Assembly (NCBI RefSeq): GCF_004005905.1
Contig: NZ_SACO01000006.1
Span: forward strand, 1-64,000
Origin: Novosphingobium umbonatum
Lineage (GTDB): Bacteria > Pseudomonadota > Alphaproteobacteria > Sphingomonadales > Sphingomonadaceae
Reading direction: 5' to 3'
Length of the DNA: 64,000 nt
The number at the start of each line of letters is the position of its first letter. The stretch's first letter is position 1. Below the pieces are notes generated by a model. The model was not told the DNA's origin and did not search any database. It saw only the letters and a program-made list of their open reading frames with translations. A program made the translations under genes and the position numbers. Of this stretch, positions 26,973 through 35,768 are shown one piece after another.

Positions 26973-28411
26973 CAAGCAGACAGCGGCAGCCAGAGCGTCG
27001 CGTCCAGCCCGCCCACCGCGCCATGCTCCATACGATTGGCCAGCACCAGCCTGCCACCATGCTGTTCGGCAATGGCGCGGGCCAGAGTCAGGCCCAAGCC
27101 CGCCCCACCGGTTGCCATATTACGCGAAGGCTCGCCCCGCGTGAAAGGCTGGAACATGCGCTCGATATCGCCATCGGGGATGCCCTTGCCGCAATCGCTG
27201 ACACAGATCACCGCCCAATCGCGCCCTTCTTCGGCCACGCGCTCCATCGTCACCGCCGCGCTGCCGCTATAGCGCAAGGCATTGCCGATCAAATTGCGCA
27301 AGGCCCGCCGCAACCATGTGGCGCGCGAAGGCATGACCAGACGCGGCAAATGGTCGAGCACCACATCATCGCCCATATCCTCATATTCCTCGACGATAGA
27401 GGCCACCAGCGCGGATAGTTCGGTCGGCTCCACCGGATCGCTGGGGCGACCCACGCGGGCCAGCGAGAGAATATCGTCCAGCGAGCGGACAATATCCTCG
27501 ATGGTCTTGGCCATCTTGTCACGCTCGGCGTCATCATCGACGCATTCGATCCGCACCCGCAGGGCGGCCAGAGGCGTTTTGAGATCATGGCCAATCGCGC
27601 CCAGCATCACGTCCTTTTCATTGATCAGCGCGGTGATGCGCTCTTCCAGCGCATTATGCGCCACGATCAGACGGCGCACGTCTTCGGGGCCTTCGGGCGT
27701 GATCTGCCCCTTGGCCTCACGGGTCTGGGCAAAATGATCGACGCGATGCGTCAAAGCCGCCAAGGGCCGCGCGATCCGCCGCAGGATCAGCGCCATCGTC
27801 CCCACCAACACTGCATAGATCAGCAGAGTTTGCAGGATCAGCGTCACCAGCAACCATGGATCATTGGGCGGCACGCTGGTCCGCACCACCAGCCATGGGC
27901 CACCGGCGGTCATCTGCACCGCGCCTACCAGCACCGAGGTCGGGCGCGGCGGGCCATGGTTGCCCATCACGCCGTAACGCTTGGCAATGCGATGGTTCCA
28001 CAAGGGATCGGCGGCAATCGGACGCTCCACCACCAGAACCCGCGCCGCACCAATATCCTGTCCGGCCAGAATCTGGGTCAGGCGATGGGTATATTCATCG
28101 CAGGGCTGGTCCACGGGCAGGGTTTGGAAACCGGCCACCATTTCAGGGCGCGGCCCGCGCGGACCTTCGCCCAGATCAGGGCCTTGCCGCATCGGCCCTT
28201 CCATCATCGGCGGCGGCTCATCACGATGGCGCAGGGCGATGGTCGCCTTCAAGGCCAATTCGTGGATCAATTGCTCTTCGCGATATTTGTCCTTGGCCTG
28301 ATACAGCAAGGCAGCGCTGATCCCCTGCGCCAGCAGCAGCGCCAAGGCCAGAGCCATCAACACCTGACCCGTCAGGCTTTTGGGCATCAGACGGTTGAAA
28401 CGATCCCGCAT
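26972..28411 (-). CDS. Membrane sensor histidine kinase
   Basis: A 479-residue two-component kinase. The first membrane helix is at about residues 12-36 (GQVLMALALALLLAQGISAA). A periplasmic sensor region of about 140 residues with acidic and Pro/Met-rich stretches (HRDEPPPMMEGPMRQGPD) follows. The second helix LILQTLLIYAVLVGTMALI leads into a HAMP linker. The phospho-acceptor is in AIGHDLKTPLAALRVRIE, then the N box (RNLIGNALRYSG) and G boxes (DCGKGIPDGD, GGAGLGLTLA). The layout is EnvZ/CpxA-like. It overlaps its response regulator by one base (TGATG), so the two are co-translated. Confidence 0.93.
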   Translation of the reverse strand: MRDRFNRLMPKSLTGQVLMALALALLLAQGISAALLYQAKDKYREEQLIHELALKATIALRHRDEPPPMMEGPMRQGPDLGEGPRGPRPEMVAGFQTLPVDQPCDEYTHRLTQILAGQDIGAARVLVVERPIAADPLWNHRIAKRYGVMGNHGPPRPTSVLVGAVQMTAGGPWLVVRTSVPPNDPWLLVTLILQTLLIYAVLVGTMALILRRIARPLAALTHRVDHFAQTREAKGQITPEGPEDVRRLIVAHNALEERITALINEKDVMLGAIGHDLKTPLAALRVRIECVDDDAERDKMAKTIEDIVRSLDDILSLARVGRPSDPVEPTELSALVASIVEEYEDMGDDVVLDHLPRLVMPSRATWLRRALRNLIGNALRYSGSAAVTMERVAEEGRDWAVICVSDCGKGIPDGDIERMFQPFTRGEPSRNMATGGAGLGLTLARAIAEQHGGRLVLANRMEHGAVGGLDATLWLPLSA

Positions 28412-29163
28412 CAGGCGCCACCGGCCGGCACGCGGCGCACATCCGCGGCCAGCATATAGCCGCCGCCCCATACGGTCTGGATCAATTGCGGATTACGGCT
28501 GTCCACCTCGATCTTGCGGCGCAAGCGGCTGACCTGATTGTCCACCGCGCGGTCAAACAGATGCGCCTCGCGCCCCTGCACCATATCGAGCAGGCGATCA
28601 CGGTCCAGCACTTGGCGGGGATGTTCCAGAAAGGCCAGCAACAGCCGGAATTCCACCGAGGAAATGGCCACCACCGCGCCATCGCCGGCAATCAAGCGGC
28701 GCTTGAGCGGGTCGAGCCGCCAGCCTTCGAACAGGAAATCTTCCTCCACGCTTTCCTGCGCCGCGACCGCAGCGCGGCTGCTGCGGCGCAGGACAGAGCG
28801 GATGCGCGCGACCAGTTCGCGCGGTTCAAATGGCTTGACCACATAATCATCCGCACCGATCTCCAGCCCGACAATGCGGTCGGTAGCCTCGCCACGCGCG
28901 GTCAGGAAAATGGTGGGAATCGCCTTGGCCTCGGTCAGGTGGCGACACAGAGACAGGCCATCCTCACCGGGCATCATAATGTCGAGCAGCACCAGTTCGG
29001 GCACTTCCTCGGCAATCATGGCGCGGGCTTGGGCTGCGCTGGCGGCCTGTTTCACCGCAAAGCCCTGACGCTCCAGATAGGAGGCCAAAGGTTCGCGCAG
29101 ATCAGGCTCGTCATCCACCAGCAGCAGGCGGGTGGGGCTGGAAGGAGTCTCTATTGTCGCCAC
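28411..29163 (-). CDS. OmpR-family response regulator
   Basis: A 250-residue regulator. The receiver domain shows LLLVDDEPDLREPL, the phospho-acceptor Asp in LVLLDIMMPGEDGLS, Thr/Ala in IFLTARGE and Lys in DDYVVKPFEP. The C-terminal winged helix ends VDNQVSRLRRKIEVDSRNP with QTVWGGGYML. It is phosphorylated by the kinase encoded next and binds DNA in the cytoplasm. Upstream, only 11 bp away, lies the EF-hand gene on the same strand, which suggests a single transcript. Confidence 0.95.
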   Translation of the reverse strand: MATIETPSSPTRLLLVDDEPDLREPLASYLERQGFAVKQAASAAQARAMIAEEVPELVLLDIMMPGEDGLSLCRHLTEAKAIPTIFLTARGEATDRIVGLEIGADDYVVKPFEPRELVARIRSVLRRSSRAAVAAQESVEEDFLFEGWRLDPLKRRLIAGDGAVVAISSVEFRLLLAFLEHPRQVLDRDRLLDMVQGREAHLFDRAVDNQVSRLRRKIEVDSRNPQLIQTVWGGGYMLAADVRRVPAGGA

Positions 29164-29174
29164 AAGACCAGTCT

Positions 29175-29999
29175 TTACTGAGCAGGAGGGGGAGGAGGCG
29201 GGGGCATGTCGCCGCCCATGCCATGTTGGGGGCCATGATGACGGGGGCCATGATCGGGGCCACGATCATCGGGACCATGGTCCGGCCCGTGCTGGGGCCC
29301 ATGACGCCAGCCACCACGCGGCCCCTTGGGCGCGAATTGGGCAAAGGCGGCGCGACGTTCTTCGGGCGTCACCTTGCCATCATGGTTGGTATCGGCCGTA
29401 TCGAAACGCTTCAGAGCGGCGGCAACAAAGGCTTCCTTTGTCACGCTGCCCTTATGCTGGGGATCGGCCTGTTGCAGCAGATCCATCATCATCATGCCGC
29501 CCATAGGACCCATGCCGTGACGGCCCATCTTGTGCGGCCCCTTCATGTGCGGCCCCATGCCATCCATCGGCGGAGGCGGCGGGCCTTGTTCACCAGCAGG
29601 CGGCGGCGGGGGAGGGCCATTCGGCGCATCGGCGGGGCCAGCCTGCGGAGCGCCCTCAGGGCGAGGGCCTTCGGGACGCTTATGCGCAGCAAGGAATTCC
29701 TCGCGGCTGATCTGGCCGTCCTTGTTCGCGTCCATCGTGTCGAAACGCTTGCCGAAACGGGCATCACGGTCGGCCGCGTCCAGCTTGCCATCCTTGTTCA
29801 CATCCATGCGGGCGAACATCTCTTCGGCGCGGGCCTGTGCCTGGGCGCGGGTGATGGTCATCTCCGGCCCGCGCGGAGGCTGGGGCGCGGCGGCGGGCGC
29901 CTTGGGCTTCGCGGCGGGGGCGGGGGCAGTGGCAGCCATGGCCGAGCTGCCCAGCATCACGGCGGCGGCGCTCAGGCTCAGATAGGTCCAATGTTTCAT
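29175..29999 (-). CDS. Exported EF-hand protein with His/Gly/Pro-rich tail
   Basis: A 274-residue protein with a signal peptide (KHWTYLSLSAAAVMLGSSAMA). Three EF-hand loops match the calcium pattern DxNxDGxxxxxE/D: DVNKDGKLDAAD, DANKDGQISREEF and DTNHDGKVTPEE; a fourth, DPQHKGSVTKEAF, is degenerate. Between and after them are Pro/Gly-rich runs, and the tail is rich in His (DHGPRHHGPQHGMGGDM), which could bind divalent metals. ATG at 29997-29999 follows GAGGATCGCCCTG. Its 11-bp distance to a two-component system suggests a periplasmic metal or calcium partner of the kinase. This partnership is inferred from position. Confidence 0.8.
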   Translation of the reverse strand: MKHWTYLSLSAAAVMLGSSAMAATAPAPAAKPKAPAAAPQPPRGPEMTITRAQAQARAEEMFARMDVNKDGKLDAADRDARFGKRFDTMDANKDGQISREEFLAAHKRPEGPRPEGAPQAGPADAPNGPPPPPPAGEQGPPPPPMDGMGPHMKGPHKMGRHGMGPMGGMMMMDLLQQADPQHKGSVTKEAFVAAALKRFDTADTNHDGKVTPEERRAAFAQFAPKGPRGGWRHGPQHGPDHGPDDRGPDHGPRHHGPQHGMGGDMPPPPPPPAQ

Positions 30000-30204
30000 C
30001 AGGGCGATCCTCAAACTCTCTTCCCCGTGGCGCCAAGGGGCGCGCCATCAGGGGCAACAGGGGATGAAAACCGCCACGGCCGGTCGTTGGGGAGGGAGGG
30101 GGCTTCCGGCAGCATGGCGGCTTTCGTCATCCTATCTAGACCGGCTCTGTCGCGCGATTATGCCGACGACCGGCTTTTTTGTCGCCAATTGTCGCGTGAG
30201 AGGG

Positions 30205-32007
30205 TTAGTCCAGCGCCGCACATTCCGCCTCCAGCCAGGCCAGCGCATCACCCGACAATTGCGGGCCGATGATCGCCAGAACCTGCGCGTGATAGGCGTT
30301 CCACCATTGCTTTTCCGTTTCGCTCAACAACGAAACATCGACCAGATCGCGGCCAATCGGCACATGGGTCAGCGTTTCAAAACCGAAATAGCAGCCTTCC
30401 GCGCCTGCAATCTGCCGCTCCTCCACCAGCACCAGATTTTCGATGCGGATGCCAAAAGCGCCGGTCTTGTAATAGCCCGGCTCGTTGGACAGGATCATAC
30501 CCGCCTGCAATTCCTGCCCCGTGCCTGCCTGACCGCCGCTGGATTTGGCGATGCGTTGTGGCCCTTCATGCACCGACAGGAAGCTGCCCACACCATGGCC
30601 GGTGCCATGGGCATAATCGACGCCCGCCGCCCAGAGATATTGCCGCGCCAGCGTGTCCAATTGACTGCCTGCGGTACCTTCAGGGAAAATGGCGCTGGCC
30701 AGCGCGATATGGCCTTTGAGCACGCGGGTGAAGCGGTCTTTCACCTCGGCATCCGGTTCCGCACCCGCAATCCATACCGTGCGGGTAATATCGGTGGTGC
30801 CATCAGGATATTGCCCGCCCGAATCGACCAGATAGACGCTGGCAGGCACGAGGGCGCGGTTGGTTTCCTCACTGACACGGTAATGCACGATGGCGCCGTT
30901 CGGCCCTGCCCCGCTGATCGTATCAAAGGACAGGTCGCGCAAATCACCACATTCGCGGCGGAACTGGTGCAGGGCTTCGGCGGCGCTGATTTCCGTCACG
31001 CCGCCCTTTGGCGCTTCCTGCGAGAGCCAGTGCAGGAAACGGCTAACCGCTGCGCCATCGCGGGCTTGGGCGGCGCGGTGGCCAGCCTGTTCGGTGGGGT
31101 TCTTGATCGCTTTGGGCAGCACGCAAGGGTCCAGCGCCTCGATGATCTTCGCGCCCTCCAGCGCGGCGAAGATGGCCGACACCGCCCGTTCGGGGTCCAC
31201 CGCCACGCATTTGCCCGCCAGAGCTTGCAAGGCAGGCACGAAGGACGCGCGATCCTCGATCCGCACCGCATTGCCCAGATGGGCGCGCAGCTGCGGCGTT
31301 ACCTTCTCCGGCGCGATAAACAGGTCAGCAGTGCCATCGGCATGGGCGATGACGAAAGACAGCGCCACCGGTGTGCGCGACACATCTTGCCCCCGCAGGT
31401 TCAGCAGCCATGCCACGCTATCGAGCGCCGAAATCACCGCCGCATCCGCGCCTTTATCCGCCAGCCATTGCGCCACAGCCTGCCTTTTGGCCTCGCTGCC
31501 CTGCCCTGCCAGTTCCAGCGGATGGGGGAAGGCAACGGCCAGCGAAGGCGCGGGGCGGTCGGTCCAGACGGCATCGACAGGGTTGCTCTCCACCGCCAGC
31601 AAAGCCGCGCCCTTGGCCGCCAAGCGCCGCTCCAGCCCCTGCGCCCAGGGACGGCCATGCAGCCATGCGTCATAGCCGATCCGCGTGCCCTCACCCGCCT
31701 GTTCAGCTACCCAAGCCGCCGCGCTGGTGGCGGGGACATTGTGATATTCATACAGCGCGCCATCCACCTGATCGCGCACCTGCAACGTATAGCGGCCATC
31801 GACAAAGATCGCGGCCCTATCGGCCATCACCACCGCTGTTCCCGCCGATCCGCCAAAGCCGGTCAGCCATTCCAGACGCTGGGCATAGGCGCCGACATAT
31901 TCGCTCATATGTTCATCGGAAATGGGGATGACAAAGCCATCCAGCCCCTGCCGCGCCAGTGCCCCGCGCAGATCGGCAAGGCGGGCGGCAAAAATTGCTT
32001 TCGACAT
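30205..32007 (-). CDS. pepP: Xaa-Pro aminopeptidase (M24B family)
   Basis: A 600-residue cytoplasmic metallopeptidase with two creatinase-like N-terminal domains and a C-terminal pita-bread domain. Metal ligands are visible: Asp in VDSGGQYPDGTTDITRTVW, His in GTGHGVGSFLSVHEGPQRI and Glu in ILSNEPGYYKTGAFGIRIEN. It cleaves the residue before an N-terminal proline. At 600 residues it matches the long, eukaryote-like form and not the 440-residue E. coli PepP. ATG at 32005-32007 follows CAGGAAATGCGCCC. The divergent neighbour is oligopeptidase B. Confidence 0.93.
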   Translation of the reverse strand: MSKAIFAARLADLRGALARQGLDGFVIPISDEHMSEYVGAYAQRLEWLTGFGGSAGTAVVMADRAAIFVDGRYTLQVRDQVDGALYEYHNVPATSAAAWVAEQAGEGTRIGYDAWLHGRPWAQGLERRLAAKGAALLAVESNPVDAVWTDRPAPSLAVAFPHPLELAGQGSEAKRQAVAQWLADKGADAAVISALDSVAWLLNLRGQDVSRTPVALSFVIAHADGTADLFIAPEKVTPQLRAHLGNAVRIEDRASFVPALQALAGKCVAVDPERAVSAIFAALEGAKIIEALDPCVLPKAIKNPTEQAGHRAAQARDGAAVSRFLHWLSQEAPKGGVTEISAAEALHQFRRECGDLRDLSFDTISGAGPNGAIVHYRVSEETNRALVPASVYLVDSGGQYPDGTTDITRTVWIAGAEPDAEVKDRFTRVLKGHIALASAIFPEGTAGSQLDTLARQYLWAAGVDYAHGTGHGVGSFLSVHEGPQRIAKSSGGQAGTGQELQAGMILSNEPGYYKTGAFGIRIENLVLVEERQIAGAEGCYFGFETLTHVPIGRDLVDVSLLSETEKQWWNAYHAQVLAIIGPQLSGDALAWLEAECAALD

Positions 32008-32068
32008 GGGCGCATTTCCTGAAACTAGGCCCCCATGCTGGCTTGCAGGGGCGGGCCGCGCACCATAG

Positions 32069-34141
32069 ATGGATTGCATGACCATTTCCAGCCAGCAGCC
32101 CCCGCTTGCCGCAAAGCAGCCCCATAGCTTCACCCGTCACGGCATCACCGTAGAGGATGATTACGCATGGCTGCGCGATGCCAATTATCCGCAAGTGGAT
32201 GATAAAGCGGTGCTGGCCCATCTGGAGGCAGAAAACCGCTGGTTTGAAAGCCGGATGGCGGGGCAAAAGGACACGATCGACCTGTTGTTCAAGGAAATGC
32301 GCGCCCGCATCAAGGAAGCGGACAAAAGCGTGCCCCAGAAGGATGGCGACCATCTCTACTGGATCGAATTTGAAGAGGGCGCGGAATATAAGAAGTGGTG
32401 GCGCCGCCCTGTGGCTGGCGGGCCGGACGAGTTGATCCTTGACGAAGTGGCGCTGGCGGCGGGCAAGGAATATTTCCGCCTTGGCGCTATCTCGGTCTCC
32501 GCCGATGGCCGCCTGCTGGCGTGGAGCGTGGATGACAATGGTTCGGAACGCTTTACCGCGCGGGTAAAAGTGATCGCCACCGGCGAGGAATTGCCCGATG
32601 TGATCGAGGGCACTCTGTCATCCTTGGTCTGGGTCGCGGGGGACAAGGGGCTGGTTTACAGCCTTGCCAATGAAAACTGGCGCACCGACAATGCCCGCCT
32701 GCACTGGCTGGGGCAGAGTGTGGAACAGGACGTCGAACTGTTCCACGAGGATGACGAGGGCTTTCGCGTGGGATGTTCCATGTCGGCCAACGAACAATGG
32801 CTGATCATCTCCACCAGCGACCATGAAACATCCGAATTGCGCCTGATCCCCGCCGCCGATCCCTTGGCCCCGCCTTTGCTGGTGCGCGAGCGCGAGGAAG
32901 GGGTGGAATATGACGTGGATGAGCGCGATGGCCTGCTCTATATCCACGCCAATGACACGCATGAAAATTTCCGCCTCGCCACCGCGCCTTTGACTGCGCC
33001 TGACCAGTGGACCACGCTGATCGAGGGCAGCGACGAGTTTTACCTCACGGGCTTTGACCTGTTCCGCGATTTCTATGTGGTCGAAGGCCGCGTGCGGGGC
33101 TTGGACCGGATCGAGGTGCGCTATTACGATGATCCTGCGCGGATCGAGCCGATCACTTTCCCCGAGGCCAGCTATGAGGCAGGCCTTGCCGACAATCCCG
33201 AATGGGCGGTCAGCCAGTTGCGGGTCAGCTATGAAAGCATGGTCAGCCCCGCCAGCGTGTTTGATTATGACGTGGCCACGCGGGAATTGACCCTGTTGAA
33301 GGTTCAGGAAATCCCCAGTGGCTATGACGCCAGCCTGTATGAAACGCAAAGGCTGGAGATTACCGCGCGCGATGGCACTTTGGTGCCGGTCAGCATTGTT
33401 TACCGCAAGGATCGGGCGGCTGCTGGACCGCTCCATCTCTATGGCTATGGTGCCTACGGCATTGCCATGACGCCCGGTTTCTCCACCACGCGCCTGTCGC
33501 TGGTCGATCGCGGCTTTGCTTATGCCATCGCCCATATTCGCGGCGGGGATGATCTTGGCCGCGCATGGTACAAGGCGGGCAAGCGCGAGCAACGGACCAA
33601 TACGTTCAACGATTTCGTCGATGTCGCGCGCGGCCTTGTGGAACGCGGCTTTACACAGGCGGGCAAGATCAGCATTTCAGGCGGATCGGCCGGTGGCGAG
33701 TTGATGGGCGCGGTGATCAATTCCGACCCCGACCTGTGGGGCGCGGTGGTGGCGCATGTGCCCTTTGTCGATGTGCTCAACACCATGCTGGACGAAAGCC
33801 TGCCGCTAACGCCGGGCGAATGGCCCGAATGGGGCAATCCGATCGAGGACAGGCAAGCCTTCGAGCTGATCCTGTCCTACTCGCCCTATGATCAGGTGCG
33901 GGCGCAGGATTACCCGCCGCTGATGGTGACGGCGGGGTTGAACGACCCGCGCGTGACCTATTGGGAGCCTGCCAAATGGGTGGCCAAGCTGCGCGAGTTG
34001 AAAACCGACAGCAATGAACTGATCCTGAAAACCAATATGGGCGCAGGCCATGGCGGCAAGTCGGGGCGGTTTGAAAGCCTGACCGAAACGGCGGAGGAGT
34101 TTGCGTTTATTCTGTGGCAGTTGGGGGTTGCGGTGGGGTGA
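32069..34141 (+). CDS. ptrB: Oligopeptidase B, S9A prolyl oligopeptidase family
   Basis: A 690-residue serine peptidase. An N-terminal seven-bladed propeller gates the site, and a C-terminal alpha/beta hydrolase domain has the nucleophile in SISGGSAGGELMGAV, the GYGAYGIAMTPGFS oxyanion region and the catalytic His in TNMGAGHGGKSGRFE. It cleaves short peptides after Arg or Lys in the cytoplasm. Length fits the family. A second ATG three codons in (32078) is also possible, since neither has a strong ribosome binding site. It is divergent from pepP with a 61-bp gap. Confidence 0.93.
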   Translation: MDCMTISSQQPPLAAKQPHSFTRHGITVEDDYAWLRDANYPQVDDKAVLAHLEAENRWFESRMAGQKDTIDLLFKEMRARIKEADKSVPQKDGDHLYWIEFEEGAEYKKWWRRPVAGGPDELILDEVALAAGKEYFRLGAISVSADGRLLAWSVDDNGSERFTARVKVIATGEELPDVIEGTLSSLVWVAGDKGLVYSLANENWRTDNARLHWLGQSVEQDVELFHEDDEGFRVGCSMSANEQWLIISTSDHETSELRLIPAADPLAPPLLVREREEGVEYDVDERDGLLYIHANDTHENFRLATAPLTAPDQWTTLIEGSDEFYLTGFDLFRDFYVVEGRVRGLDRIEVRYYDDPARIEPITFPEASYEAGLADNPEWAVSQLRVSYESMVSPASVFDYDVATRELTLLKVQEIPSGYDASLYETQRLEITARDGTLVPVSIVYRKDRAAAGPLHLYGYGAYGIAMTPGFSTTRLSLVDRGFAYAIAHIRGGDDLGRAWYKAGKREQRTNTFNDFVDVARGLVERGFTQAGKISISGGSAGGELMGAVINSDPDLWGAVVAHVPFVDVLNTMLDESLPLTPGEWPEWGNPIEDRQAFELILSYSPYDQVRAQDYPPLMVTAGLNDPRVTYWEPAKWVAKLRELKTDSNELILKTNMGAGHGGKSGRFESLTETAEEFAFILWQLGVAVG

Positions 34142-34161
34142 GATCTCTGCCCGTTTAAGGT

Positions 34162-34350
34162 GCCTCCGGCGGGTTAAGGGCGGGGGCCCTTAACAATCCC
34201 AATAAGGGATGCGCCATAAGGTTGAAACCAGCGCTACGCCGCCGCGCCGCAGGCTTTTGTACCGCTTCGCGGAATAGCGCATTTCTTGCAAGCCTGGCAC
34301 CACACCATAAAGGGATCGCCAAGGGCCCCCGCCCTTGGCCCGCCGGAGGC
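34162..34350. repeat. Long inverted-repeat element (REP/MITE-like)
   Basis: A 30-bp arm at 34162-34191, beginning GCCTCCGGCGGG, returns as its inverse complement at 34321-34350 with 28 of 30 bases identical. Weaker matching continues 10-15 bases inward (ATCCC). About 129 bp lie between the arms and have no coding potential. The element begins 20 bp after ptrB and its right end supplies the GGAGG ribosome binding site of the next gene. It looks like a small non-autonomous repeat of the kind scattered in sphingomonad genomes; no second copy is seen in the window. Confidence 0.75.
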
Positions 34351-34359
34351 AAAGACCCC

Positions 34360-34782
34360 ATGCCCAACCGCTACACCCAGACCTTCACCGCCACAGGCGA
34401 CCATATCGACATCATGGGCCATGTGAACAACGCGGTCTGGGTGCAATGGATGGAGGCGATCTCGGTCGCCCATTGGGAGGCCGATGCAAGGCCCGAACAC
34501 CGCGCTGCCTATGTCTGGGTCGTGACGCGGCACGAGATCGACTATCGCGGCAATATAGGCAAGGGCGAGAGCGTCACCGCCGAAACCTTCATCCCCGAAG
34601 GGCCAACAGGCGCGCGGTTCGACCGGCGGATCGATTTCCGCAATGCAGGCGGCAAGGTGATTGTGTCAGCGCGCAGCACATGGGCGATGCTGGATAAGGA
34701 CAGCTTGCGCCTGACACGGGTTTCGCCAGAGATCGCCGCGCCTTTTGCACCCGATGGCGGTTGGGCCGGTTCGCAGGGCTAA
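34360..34782 (+). CDS. Hotdog-fold acyl-CoA thioesterase (4HBT family)
   Basis: A 140-residue protein. The 4-hydroxybenzoyl-CoA thioesterase pattern is DIMGHVNNAVWVQWMEAIS (about residues 19-37), with His and Asn in the active-site helix region, followed by VVTRHEIDYRGNIGKGE. FadM/YbgC-type enzymes of this length hydrolyse acyl-CoA in the cytoplasm. The ATG at 34360 follows GGAGG at 34345-34349, which belongs to the right arm of the inverted repeat. An open upstream extension to 34222 runs through the repeat and is unlikely to be translated. The stop overlaps the convergent gene. Confidence 0.85.
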   Translation: MPNRYTQTFTATGDHIDIMGHVNNAVWVQWMEAISVAHWEADARPEHRAAYVWVVTRHEIDYRGNIGKGESVTAETFIPEGPTGARFDRRIDFRNAGGKVIVSARSTWAMLDKDSLRLTRVSPEIAAPFAPDGGWAGSQG

Positions 34783-35126
34783 AGCTTTGAAGAACGCCGA
34801 TCCACGGTGAAGGTGCGATTGCGGCTGCGGTCGAACAATTGCTCTTCATCGGCCACGATCATCGCCAGAATGTCGGGCGCGGACAGGGCGGCAAAACAGG
34901 CATCCATGGTTGCCTGATCCGGAAAGTCGATCTCCATCACCACATCGGGATCATGGATCGAATCTGTGCCATCGGTCGGGATCAGAAAGCGCCGCTCATA
35001 GCGGGTGGCGTAGCCTGCCAACACCTGTTCTCCGATGCGGGCGTGGCGGGTTTCGTAATAGTCGATAAACTCATCCTTGCTCATGCCCTCGCGGCGTTTG
35101 AGCAAAGTGATGAGCGTTATGCTCAT
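34779..35126 (-). CDS. EthD-like dimeric alpha/beta-barrel protein
   Basis: A 115-residue protein whose start, SITLITLLKRREGMSKDEF, and following IDYYETRHARIGEQV match the EthD/ferredoxin-like barrel family (often associated with ring-degrading or isomerase reactions, activity unknown). No cofactor residues can be named. It overlaps the upstream CHAP-protein gene by 4 nt (ATGA) and ends in CTAA shared with the convergent thioesterase. Confidence 0.7.
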   Translation of the reverse strand: MSITLITLLKRREGMSKDEFIDYYETRHARIGEQVLAGYATRYERRFLIPTDGTDSIHDPDVVMEIDFPDQATMDACFAALSAPDILAMIVADEEQLFDRSRNRTFTVDRRSSKL

Positions 35127-35614
35127 GCGCGGGCGTTGCGGCGCGAAACCTGTGCCACAGCAGTGCCCTTGGCATAGATGAAGCCAAAGGCGGGCGAGGC
35201 GCGCAGGCCCAGACCATGGATCGGGGCGTAATAAACGCGAACCTGCGTCCAGTCACCATTGGGCGAGATGTCTTCGGCCATGGCGCTGCGCTCGATCATG
35301 CCAGGGCGCGACCAATTGGCGTGGTTGAGCAGCACATGGCGCTCGTCCATCACCTTGGCCACGGTGGCGACATGGCCCGAACGCATCGAACGGGTAGCGC
35401 GGAAAGCCAGCACAGCGCCTTCCTTGGGGGCTTGGCCGCGTTCATAACGGCCTTCAGCCTCACCCCACCAGCCAGCGGCGGCGCCATGCAGGGCAATGCC
35501 GGAAACTGCGCGGGCATAGGGAGCGCATTGGGTATGGGCTGCTGCGGGCACCGCCAGCACGGTCAGCGTTGCGCAAGCAACCATGGCCAGCAAAGAACGG
35601 AAACCCTTGAACAT
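35123..35614 (-). CDS. Secreted CHAP-domain protein, putative cell-wall amidase
   Basis: A 163-residue protein with signal peptide FRSLLAMVACATLTVLAVPAAA. The mature N-terminus has the CHAP nucleophile in HTQCAPYARAVSG, His in MRSGHVATVAKVM, and Asn in LLNHANWSRPG, the order seen in CHAP peptidoglycan amidases/endopeptidases. Small size and lack of wall-binding repeats suggest a periplasmic housekeeping enzyme. It lies upstream of, and overlaps, the EthD-like gene. The neighbouring ftsK gene could be coincidental. Confidence 0.85.
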   Translation of the reverse strand: MFKGFRSLLAMVACATLTVLAVPAAAHTQCAPYARAVSGIALHGAAAGWWGEAEGRYERGQAPKEGAVLAFRATRSMRSGHVATVAKVMDERHVLLNHANWSRPGMIERSAMAEDISPNGDWTQVRVYYAPIHGLGLRASPAFGFIYAKGTAVAQVSRRNARA

Positions 35615-35768
35615 TTAACAACCCCTATGGCGAACCGCTGTTCGTTAGCCATGGTATAGGGGGCAAAATCACATCAGGGAATGTGCGGAGGCGGCAAGTC
35701 ATCGCGCCTGCACAACGGTTCACCCCCTTTCGCAGATGCAGCAAGAGGATAAACCGTTAATGCAAGGC

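Noticed and set aside
34222-34359. N-terminal extension of the thioesterase
   Set aside because: The extra 46 codons come from the inverted-repeat element and do not match the hotdog family; GGAGG lies before the internal ATG.
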